Positions 25,501 through 37,500 of a stretch of 64,000 bases of DNA are shown here, piece by piece. Below the pieces are notes generated by a model. The model worked only from the letters and a program-made list of their open reading frames with translations. It did not search any database and was not told the DNA's origin. Source of the stretch: Dama dama (Eukaryota; Chordata; Mammalia; Artiodactyla; Cervidae); the NCBI RefSeq assembly GCF_033118175.1, contig NC_083711.1:49176001-49240000 (forward strand), in the 5' to 3' direction. Position 1 is the stretch's first letter, and each line of letters begins with the position of its first letter. The translations under genes were made by a program, and so were the position numbers.

Positions 25501-28500
25501 CGTGTGCCTACAGCCCGTGCTCCACGGCAAGAGGAGCCAGAGCAAAGAGAAGCGAGCGCCCCACAACTAGAGAGTGGCCCCCACTCACTACAGCTAGGGG
25601 AAAGCCCACGCACAGCAACCAAGACCCTGCGCGGCCAAACATAAATAAATGAAATTGTTAAAATAACAAAAATACATTAAAACAAGCCAACAATAATTTC
25701 ATACCTAGATTACTATCCCCTTTAACAATTTCCTATCCTTTGCCTTGCTCTAGAACCTGTTAACTATAATCAGCATTTAAGAAGAAAAAACTGAAGGCAA
25801 GGAGTTAAGAATCCTGGGTGCTAGTTCCAGATGTATCACTAACCTTGTGTATAGCTTGGGAAGATGCCTCAGTTGCTCTAGGCCTCAAGATCTAATCTCT
25901 AAAACAGAAATATCTCTTGCTCTACCTACTGCACCAAGGTGTTGGGGAAAACTAAATAAAATATCATTATACAGAAGCATTATATACAGGGTGAAATGCT
26001 AAACAAACACAAAACAGGGGTGGGAGTTGGATCAGGATGGCGGAGGAGTAGAACAAAGAGCTCACCCTTTCCCACAAATACATAAAAAATACATCTACAT
26101 ATGAAAGGACTCTCATAGAACATCTACTAAATGCTGGCAGATCTCAGACTTCCACAAGGGCAAGAGAATCTCCATGCCACTGAGTTGGACAAAAGAAAAA
26201 GGAGAAAGTAATAGGATGGGACCTGCGCTCCTGGGAGCAGGCTGTGCGGGAGTACAGGTTTCAGCCAGTCAGCGGAAGACACGTGGAGCGAGGCCTGTGC
26301 GCAGAGGGCTGGGCCGCCCGCCGGCAGCACGCCCCAGCGCAGACACCCATCTGCGGGGGCGGGCCTGGATCCTGAGACTCCAGTTTCCGTGCTCAGACAC
26401 AGGGAGGCCTGGGGCTGGCTACGTGCTGACACCCTGAGGGAGCCAGGGCGTGCGTCACATGGAGGGAGTGAGGGAAGATGCCCGGACCCATCAGCAGTGC
26501 AAGGCGCCACTGCCGGGGAGCGCAGAGAGAAATGTGTGCAACTGCCGTGGAGCGTCTTTTTCAAGGCAGGGCACCACCCACCCCTTCTACATAAGTTCCT
26601 GGTGCGGCTATCGCTGCCATCTTGGACTCCAGGGCTAGCTGGGGCTGTGCCGTGTCCCTGGGAGTATGCATGGGGCCAGGCGCCTGAACACCGCTACAAA
26701 CGGGATCGTGGCCAGCACGTGCTGAGAAGAGACAGCAAGCCTTCAAACCAAAAACAGCCCTCATGCCAAGGACGTATTAAACCCACACAAGCTACACAGG
26801 GGCGCTCATGCTTATAAACAGCTCTCCAAGACAACGGTAGATTAATTGTTTCCCCTAAACTCAGAGTGCGAGAAATACAAGCAAAATGAAGAAGCAGAGG
26901 AACCACTCCCAGTGAAAAGACTAAGATAATTCCCCTAAAGGAACAATGAGACAGACCTCTTCAGCCTAATAGACACTGAGTTCAAAAAGAAGGTAACAAA
27001 AATACTGGAGGAATTAAGAGAGGTTATCACTGGAAATGCAGATCACTATAAAAATGAACTAGCAACTGTAAGGAGGAACCAAGAATAATTAGAAAATTTA
27101 TTTGCTGAGATGAAGGCTGAGCTAAAAACAATGAATAGCAGAATAAATGATGCAGAAGAAAGAATAAATGATCTCGAAATTACCCAGTCAAAGCAGCAGA
27201 CAGTTTACAATAGCTAGGACATGGAAGCAACCTAGATGTCCATCGGCAGATGAGTGGATAAGAAAGTTGTCGTACATATACACAATGGAATATTACTCAG
27301 CCATTAAAAAGAACACATTTGAGTCAGTTCTAATGAGGTGGATGAAACTGGAGCCTATTATACAGAGTGAAGTAAGCCAGAAAGAAAAATACCAATACCG
27401 TATACTAACACATATATATGGAATTTAGAAAGGTGGTTAATGATGACCCTATATGGAAGACAGCGAAAGAGACACAGATGTAAAGAACAGACTTTTGGAC
27501 TCTGTGAGAAGGCGAGGGTGGGATGATCTGAGAGAACAGCGTTTAAACGTATATGTTACCGTATGTGAAACAGACGACCAGTCCAAGTTCGATGCATGAA
27601 ACAGGGCGCTGGGACAACCCGGAGGGATGGGCTGGGGAGGGATGGGCTGGGGAGGCATGGGTGGGGAGGGATGGGCGGGGAGGGAAGTGGGGGGAGCGGG
27701 TTGGGACAGCCACACCTGTAGCCGACTCATGTCAATGTATGGCAAAAACCACCACAATATTGTAAAGTAATTAGCCTCCAATTAAAATAAATTAATTAAT
27801 TTTTTAAAAATAGCAGACAGAAAACCAAATGAAATTAAAAAATGAAAGCAATGTAAGAGACCTATGGGACAATATAAAGTGTGCAATCTATGCATAATAT
27901 GGATTACAGAGGAGAAGAAAGAGAAAAGTGGATTCAAGACATATTGGAATAAATTATAACTGAAAACCTTCCAAACCTAAAGAAGGAAACAAATACCCAG
28001 ATATAGGAAGCAAACAAGATAGACCCAAACAGACCTACACCAAAACATAATTATAATAAAACAGGGTTTAATGGAGTTACACGTCAGCCCAAACAGAATA
28101 ATATACATGCTTTAAAAAAAACTGTATTTGGCTTTTTGATCATGATGGGCATCCTCAACTACAAATCTAACTTAATGGAGATATCAAGAAAAAAAAATTC
28201 CACAGATCAGTCCTTACACTGAGAGTAACACCAGGGACCTGATAATAGACTTGGGTGATGGAACAGAAACTCAATTACTCATCCAACAAATACTTAGTGA
28301 GCACACATCCTAGGCTGACTTTGTATTGAAGATACAACTGCAAGACAAGATGGCAGGGAGTTAGGTGACTGGAGCTAAGGGGTGAGGTTTTCAAGATGTC
28401 TTGCTAGAGACAAGCGGTGGAGGATGATTTTTTGTAAAATAGGTAACTTGGGAAGATTTGAGCATGTTTAAATGTTAGTAGGTAGTTGTTAATGGGAGAA

Positions 28501-31500
28501 GCTGAAGACTCAGGAGAGAGAAAAAAACAATTACAGATTGATGTCTAAGAGATAAGATGGGATATGAAGTCCTGAGTAATATAGGAAATGCTTTCTTTTA
28601 AACAGACTTGCCAGATGACAGTAAGGGGAGGTGAAATCAGTACACAGCAGAGTATCTGGTGTAAGTCATACATTAGCAGTTGGGCTAGAGTTCACATAGA
28701 AGAAGCAACTTAAAATTACAGAGAAGTAATGTGGTAAGCAGAAGAGTGATCTCCCAAAGATGTCCATATCTTAATCCCCAGAACATGCGACTATGTTATC
28801 TGAAAAGGAAAGGAAGGTAACAGATGGAATTAAGGGTGCTCATCAGCTGGCCTTAAGTAGAGACCATATCCTCTGGTCTTACCAGGTGGACCCAGTGTAG
28901 TCATACATGCGTATGTGTGTGCTAAGTTGCTTCAGTCCTGTCTGACTCTTTTTGACCCTACAGATTGTAGCCTGCCAGGCTCCTCTGTCCATGCAATTCT
29001 CCGGGCAAGAACACTGGAGTGGGTAGCATTCCCTTCCCCAGGAGATCATCCCGACTCAGGTATAGAACCCACATCTCTTAAAACTCCTGCACTGGCAAGC
29101 AGGTTCTTTACCACTAGCGCCACCTGGGAAGCCCCAGGGTAGTCATAAGGACCCTTAAATGTGGAAGGAGGCAGAAGAATGTCAGAGTGGAAGAATGGGA
29201 GAAAGTAAGCCACTGCTAGTCATAAGCCAACCAACATGGGTAGCCTCTAGACACTGAAAAAGGCAAGAAAACAGATTTTCCCCTAGAGTCTCCAGACAGC
29301 TAACACAGGTCTGCCAACATGCTGAGAATCATGTGAAGCTTCTGCACTGCAGAACTAGAAGATAAATCTGTGTTTTTTAAGTTATCAAAGTTTGTGATAA
29401 TTTGCTGCAGCAGCAATAGAAAACTAATACAAGAATCTCAACACAGAATGACAGCCATCTCAAGAAAATCATAAAAATAAACTTAAATATCGAAAGTGAT
29501 TAAATTAAGGGTTTTAAGGGATGACTACAATATTAAGCTTAAAGAGGGGCTAAGCGAATTCCCAGGCCACTCCCAGGATTAGCTAACTCCAGGTCCCTTC
29601 ATTTCAGCAAGTATCATAGTTGATGCTTTTCATCCCACTCCAACCTGGTCTGCTCTAGTTTCATGGGAAGGACATCAACTTTTAAATTTTCAAATTCAGT
29701 TATATATATTTCCAATTTAGTTCATATGTATTGTGATTTTCTAAGGATGATAAATAATACTTTGAGTCCCCTCACATCTAGGACATCAACAAAACATATA
29801 TGACACATTCAGTTCTCTAATTTGTTTATTTATGAATTTGTTTCAATGTGATTAACACATTTTTCCAAGAAATAGTAGATGAATGCAGCAAACCGCACTC
29901 AACCAAAGTGAGCTATGTAGGAATACACAAACTACACTTCAAATATCTTCCAGCTACCTCTTTTCAGCTACTCCACGTGTTATAACATCAATCCACATAT
30001 CATGTTACAACTTACAACTTTTCAATCTATTTCAGATAACCTTCCTTCATCACTTTATAACTCATGAGCTACGATCTTCCCAATGTCTGTTTTCACAGGC
30101 AAACTCCAAGGCTTCTTCCAGATTACAAGTGATATTTATTATTATGGCTTTTACACACTTCTTAACCATGTAAGATGTGCTATCGTTTTCATTAGGTACA
30201 ACCATGAAGATGACTGGCAGGACCCACCAGATTGTTAAGCCTACTGCATGTGTGTTGGAATGGCGATCATAAGGAACCTCTGAGCTCTGCCTCTTGAAGG
30301 TAAAGGACCCACACCTAAAGCACCACACGGCCCCACATCTAAGTTGGCGCTCAATCCCAGGCCCTCAACAGACCTGGTGGTACTGTTAGCTATGTGAAGT
30401 GACACCACAAGGAGTCCCACTTCCCTCCTGCTTGCTCACACTTAATCTGAAACTTACACATACCCCACTACCACCAAGACACGCACTCTAATTATGCATT
30501 TGCCTGGACTCTGCTGCCCAGGCTACACCTCTGGACACTGACTCACCTTCTTGGTTCTTCAGTCTGTTGTTCCATCTAACTTGAGGCAAGATTATGGACC
30601 TGAACTGCATGCCCTAGTGATTCCCACCCCCCCCCCCCGACAAAAAGTCACCTACATACTGGCATAACCTAGATACTGAGTATGGATAGAATCAGAAATC
30701 ATTAGTCCTTGTAGACTCAAAATCCCTCACCTTCCATGATCTGCTTTGTCCTGCCACTGCTCGGGAGCCAGAAACAAGCTTAATCCTAAGCCTAAAGACC
30801 CACAGAGCCATGACTCAAATCACTGGAGGATTCATTAAGGTTGTGCTAGTCCTATGCTTCAAGATCACAAACATCATTAAGCCGTAAAGTGACCCACAGC
30901 ACAACCCCACCATTTAATAAACCATCCTCCACCAAGGTGTACCATTTTAGATAAATAGTATTAGCCTGTAAGCCTCAACAACAGCAGATTATTTTGTATT
31001 CCAGTTCCAAAACTCTATTTCCTCACCAAGAGAAAGGAACATGTCCACCTCTTAGTAAGGTCAGACAGTAAACAAGCACAGTGGCTGTGAAGGTGGTTTG
31101 GAAAGGGAAGTGGCCTGAAGATAAGGGAAAGACTTTGAGATTTGCCCACAGGCCTGGTTATTGCAGGAACTGGCAAGAAATAGGAAGGGATCATTAAACA
31201 TGGGATGAGCCTTAGAACAGGTATGATACATCTCTGTTGCCAAACATGAACTTAGGGGGAAAAAAGACACTCACCCACTTACGGTCTCCTTTGCATATGT
31301 CAGTTTCTAAGGAAAACAAAGATATAAAAATGACCACGTGAGTGAAAGACAGTTACTAAGTGGTAAACAAAACTTACTGCACAAACACTAATGCCCTAAC
31401 ACAGAATCTATGTTATTATTCTTATCGATAAACAGTTAAAGCAAAGTACTAATGACGCAAGTTCGTTTTGTCTCAGAACATCCCACCCACCACTCGGCGT

Positions 31501-34500
31501 CTGTGTGTGTTCCCCGAAGTCCCTGTGCTCGCTTAATGGACAGACTTTACCTGCTAATCATTCTAGAAAGGTCTCCCGGGTTAGAGATTGGTAGAGTTTT
31601 AGTCCTTCCATGGACTAACCTTCCATGGACTTAGAACCAAAGTGTTTTTGTGATCTACTACATTTATAGAAATTCCTATCATAGGGTAACATCATCATGT
31701 GGATAAAATAACTGTGAAATCTAATTCTCCAGAATTCAGACAAAAAGATAAACTGTATCTGTAGTTGGATTATTCCTTCGGGGCATTGGAAGAAAAATTG
31801 TGTCCAAGTTATGTTTAAACTAGTGGTTTTATTTTGAGACCAATAGGATAATTTGGAATCAAATTCTATTTTCTCTTTGTCAGCTATGGAGGGAAATCCA
31901 AAAAATTTCTCTGCTGCTGGGCCTCAACTTCCTTATCTGTAAAATGGAGCGATGATTACTCTAAATAATTCTTAAGATATTTATAAATAACTCACTGTTC
32001 GTTTTACTCTACACACTCTCCTAGAACAATCTCAGCCAGTCTTTTTTTTTCTAAATTTTAATCATCTGACACCTTCAACTGGGATTTTATTTCCTTTAAT
32101 TAATCTCTCTTGATACATATAAGCACAGCAAAATCATCAATTAATCAATTTGTACTATTAACTTTAAAATTTTATAGGCCAGCATGGTAGTTATTTTTAA
32201 AATGCTGGAATTTTGAGTTCTAATAAAGGTTATCACCCACATAAATTCACCACCTATGAGTATACAGTCGTTGTTATATTTAAAATCAAGCTTAAAAAAT
32301 AGATGTATATATATGTATAACTGAATCACTATGCTGTAAAGCAGAAATCAACTCAACAATGTAAATCAACCTTATTTCAATTTTTTAAAAAAAAGGTAAA
32401 ATCGAGCTTCCTTCAGTTTTTGGACAGCCAGTGATTGCTGAAGTAACATTCTCAATCCCTCTCATGATTTCAAGTACTACCTCGAGGCTGGTGATCCCTA
32501 TAGCTGTATTTATAACCCAGACCACTCTTCTGGGCTTCATACCTAAATATTACGCAATTCACATTTCACAGATGGCTCAAAACAATGCATTAAAAAGCAC
32601 ACTCACCCTCCCCAGCAGTGCCTACAAGCTGCATCTCTGCCTGAGTTCTCAGCGGCAGCCATTGAAGCTAGAAGTTGGGAGGCTTCCAGGGTCATGCCTT
32701 CATCATTGCCCACTCGCATCCAATCTGTCACTGAGTCCTACTAATCCTTCTCCTACTTATATCCCCTATGCTCCCTTTCTCTACTTCATGGTTTACATAG
32801 GATTCTCATCCCCTCAGGCCTCAAGTAGCGACTGATCTCTGCTCATCTTGTCCCCTCTAACCTATCATATGGTGCACAGAAACCACAATAACCATTTTAC
32901 AATTCAAAACTGTACAATCAGCCCCTGCCACTTGCCAACTTACACCCCTTCAATGGCTTTCTATCAACTACGAACTTCTTAAGCTATCCACCCCTCTAGT
33001 CTGATGTCCTGTCCAATCTAGTCTACTCTTCTGATATACTGGCCAACATATACATGTATTGTTGTTAGTCACTAAGTCGTATCCAACTCTTCCGCGACCC
33101 TATGGACTGTAGCCCACCAGGCTTCTCTGTGCATGGGATTTCCCAGGCAAGAATACTGGACTGGGTTGCCATTTCCTTCTCTAGGAGACCTTCCTGACTC
33201 AGAGATTGAACCCATGTCTCCTGCATTGGCAGGCAGATCCTTTACCACTGAGAGACCAGAGAAGCCCACATTATATACAACGAATAATAATAAAATGTAA
33301 GAAGTACTATACTAAAGAATGGATAAAGAATTATGGTGTTCAAAAGATCATGTGAGCGAAATCTGCTAGGGTGGGGGTTGGGGGTTGTTTCCTTGGGAAG
33401 GAGGTTACATCTGAGCTGAGGACATGCAGGATTAAACAAAAGGAAGAAGGATATAAGGGGCTTCTAACACAGCATATGCAATCTACCACATAGATCACAA
33501 AGAACTAAACAGTTTCCTCTTGCCATGAATACATGCAACATGAAAAAGAGAAGGTGGGCAGATAATTTGTCTATATGCATGCTTGTTTATCCTTTGCTAA
33601 GAATAAACTAAATCTAAAACAAGGAAAACAAGTAAGCAAATTCATGCATTAGAATCACATTTACACTTTACTAAACATATATTCAATGATCTATATCCTC
33701 TATCTTTAATTAGTTATCGATTCAACTTTGAGCTGATAAAATGCAAAACTCTGGCAAGAATGTCTGACTCTCACAGATTAATATTCTTAGCCTAAATCTT
33801 TGTAGAGCATGATTTCCAAATACTTACATTTATAAACAATCCTGAGGTTCTTGCTGGCTTCACAATGCTAATTAATTATAATGGCCAGAGCCAGAGATAC
33901 AAAGATTGGCCACCCTGCGGTAGGTCACCTGAAGAGCCTAATTCAACAAGAGTAGCCCAGGGATCCGGCATTCACTCCTCCTTCCTTCAGGCCTGAGCTT
34001 TGTACATGTGCTCCTATAATAGTACAGTAATTTCTTCCCTTGTTACTACATTTACCTGCATAATTAAGCTTCTGTGTTCCACAGACTGACTAAAATGTGT
34101 GCCCATTTCAAATATAGTCGTGATTCCATCCTCACACAAGTTCATCCAATAATGATATTCCTCACGCCCAGGAAGTCGATCCCAAAAAGTCCTGAAGGCT
34201 TCCCAGACAGCTTCCTGGCATACTGAAAAATAAATAGAGAGGTATTTTTTATGGAAAGCACTTTAGAATTCTCACAATGACCATGGTCCTGTTATTTCAG
34301 ATTCCTGAGACACTTTTGCACACAGGGTCTATTCTGCAGGGACATGGGGATGATTCTCATTCAAAGCCCTTCTGTACACCCCATTTAAACTTTTTAGACT
34401 TGAAGACAGTCCCCACTCCTTTCCCTCGCAAAGGAAACTGATTCACCTCCTCATAGGCAGGGGTTTTTGCTTCTCTTAAAAAAAAAAAATCCATGTTTAT

Positions 34501-37500
34501 GTTTTAGCAAAGTACAGCTGATACTGAAAATATTTCAATAGGACAAATAACCTGTGGTATATCCATATGATGGGATTAGAATTCAGTGATAAAAAGAAGT
34601 GAGGCTTCAAGCCATGAAAAGACATGGAGAAGATTTAAATTCATATTGCTAAGTAAGAGAAGCCAATCTGAAAAGCGACATGCTGTGTGGGTCCAATGAT
34701 AATACATTCTTGAAAAAGCGAAACTATATAAATTGTAAAAAGATCTATGGTTGTCAAGGACTGGGGGGAGGGAAAGATACAGAAGGTGGAAACTGATGGG
34801 TTTGAGGGCAGGGAGACTATCGGTGTGACACTGTAACAGTGGATACATGTCACTGTTCATTTGTTAAAATCCACAGAAAACACAACAGAATGAGCGCACT
34901 CTAATGTAAATTATGAAACTACTGTCCTGAATCCCGTTTCTAGGCTCAGGGTATGCATCTTATCTAGTCTGGAGAAATCCAGAATGGAACAAAGCCTTTT
35001 TTTAGGGTAATACAGTTCCCTTTCAGAATCGTGGAGGCCAAAGCATGAGGAACAGTCAATTTCGTGCATAAGGCAAGAAAAAGAAATCCTGGAGGGATGG
35101 GGTGGGGAGAGAGGTGGGAGGACACGTTTACCTATGGCCAATTCATGTTGATGTATGGCAAACCCATCACAATATTGTAATTATCCTCCAATTAAAATAA
35201 ATAAAAAATTTTTAAAAAGAAATAAAAGGCATACAAATTGGAAGATAAGAAATAAAACTATGTCTTTATTTGTAGATGAGATAATCACCTATGTAGAAAA
35301 CCCTACAGAATATATGAAAGAGCTACTAGAACCAATATGTGAGTTTACAAAGTTACAGAATAAAAGATCAATACATTAACCAATTGTATGTTTATATACT
35401 AGCAAGGAACAATCAAAGACCATTTTTAAAAAAATATTGTTAACAACAGCATGAAAAAAGTGAAATAAATCTGACAAAAAGATGTATAAGATCTATACAC
35501 TAAAAATTACAAAACACTGCCAAGAGAAACTGACAAAGATCAAAATAAACGAGGGGATATATCCATAGAGCAAGAGTCAATACTGCTAAGATTTTGATCA
35601 ACAGATTTAACACAAACCAAATCAAAATTCCAGTAGCTTTCCATGTACAAATTGCAAGCTGATTACAATATTTATATGGAAGACAAAGGACCTAGCATAA
35701 TCAAGCAGATTTAAAAAGAAAAAGGTTGAAGGACTTGCACTACTTGATTCAAAGACTTATTATAAAGCTTATAGTTATCAAGAGAGTAAGGCATTGGCAT
35801 TAAAACAGATAAATAAATCTGTGTAAGAGAACAAAAAATGGAGAAATAGATCCATCATACACAGAAGACTGATTTTCAACAAATGTACAAAAGCTAAAAA
35901 AGATAATCTTTTTAATAAATGATGGTGGAACAACTGGCTATGCAAATGCAAAAAAATTTAACTTTGACTCATATACACCAAATACAAATATTAACTCACA
36001 GTAGATCAAAGACCTATATGTAAAACCAAAAAATTATAAAACTTCTACAGGAAAAAATAACAGAAAATCTTTGTGACTCTGAGCTAAGCAAACTTAGATC
36101 CAATACCAAAAGGAAGTATGAAGCAAAAAAAAACCCCCACCTGACATATCAAAATCTAAAACTGCTCCTCAAAAGACTTTTTTTTTCAGTTTTATTTATA
36201 AGACATCATTAAGAAAAATAAAACAATAAACCAAATATTGGGAGAAAATTTATGCAAAACATATACCTGACAATGAATTTGAATTTGGAATACATAAAGA
36301 ACTCTTATAACTCAATAATAGGACAAACAATCCAATTATTTTTTAAATCAGCAAAATATTTGAATAGAAACTTCACCAAAAAAGATATACGAATGGAAAA
36401 TGAGCACATGAAAAAGTGCTCAATGTCATTAGCCTTCAAGAAAACACAAGTTAAAACCACAATAAGATGTCACTTCATATCTACTAGAATGTGCTGGTTT
36501 AGTAACTAAATCATGTCTCTTTAGTCACTAAATCATGACTCTTGTGGCCACATGGACTATAGCCGGCCAGGCTCCTCTGTCCACAGGATTCTCCAGGCAT
36601 GAATACTGGAGTGGGTTGCCATTTCCTTCTCCAGAGGATCTTCCTGACCCAGGAACTGAACCCAGGTCTCCTGCACTGCAGTCAGATTCTTTACTGACTG
36701 AGCTATGAGGGAAGTTGCATCTACTAGAATGGTTACAGTTAAAAAAGACCAACCATACCAAGCATCACACAGATGCGGAAAAACCAGAGTCCCAACACCC
36801 TGCTGGTGGCACAACTACACTGGAAAACAGGTTTGGCAACTTCTTAAAAAGTTAAACATAGAACTATCATGTGATCCATCCATTCCACTCCAATTAACCA
36901 ACAGATATGAAAGCAGATGTTCACACAAAAAAATTGTTCACAAACATTCATGAATGCTTTCTCTATAATCACCAACAACTGAAAACCACCCAAATATCCC
37001 CAAATGCAGTATAGCCATAAAATGTAATAACACCCCAAAATAAATGGTAACAAAGTATTGATACATGAAAAAAATCACAGATGAGTCTCAAAACAATTAA
37101 ACTGAGTAAAAGAAGCTAAACAAAAAAAAAAAGAGGACATAGTATGAATGCATTCATATATATAAGGGGAGAAAATGCAAACAATACCTGGTAATAGAAA
37201 GCAGATTAGTGGTTACCTCAGCTCTTAGGTCAAGGGAGGTGCTCAGAGAGGAAGTGTTATAAAGGCACTTGAGAAAATGTTCTGAGGTAACTGAAAAATT
37301 CATTATCTTAATTGTAGTGATAATTTAAGGATAACTATATTTGTCATAACTAATCAGACTATATACTTTAAATAAGCGCAGTTTATAGGCTATATTTTAA
37401 AAGGTCCAACTACTAATATAATTTTTTAAAGGGAGGATACTATTAATTACTTCCTACTCCAAGCACCCCTAAATATCTGCTTAATTTCAAAAGTTGAGTG

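Larger units (their letters stand above)
22108..31274 (-). other. IMPG2 intron 4
   Basis: The largest complete intron found here (about 9.2 kb). It contains a Bov-tA, a CHR-type SINE, an L1 5' region broken by a younger L1 tail, and an old LTR-like repeat with a Bov-tA inside. About 22110-24700, 25680-26010, 28110-28700 and 29420-31270 have no clear element. A (C)n run lies at about 30627-30638, an A-run near 22240 and a (TA)n run near 22340. Confidence 0.75.
31307..34055 (-). other. IMPG2 intron 3
   Basis: Holds a short MIR (about 31900-31990), an L1 3' end (about 32310-32395), an L2-like stretch (about 32900-33050) and a minus-strand Bov-tA. The rest is unrecognised. Confidence 0.75.

Noticed and set aside
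26127..26817. Overlapping GC-rich open frames of 142-145 codons
   Set aside because: They lie in the GC-rich 5'UTR of an L1; open frames on both strands reflect base composition.
30062..30328. 88-codon minus-strand frame in IMPG2 intron 4, considered as an extra exon
   Set aside because: Exons 3, 4 and 5 join in frame without it, and it has no family motif.
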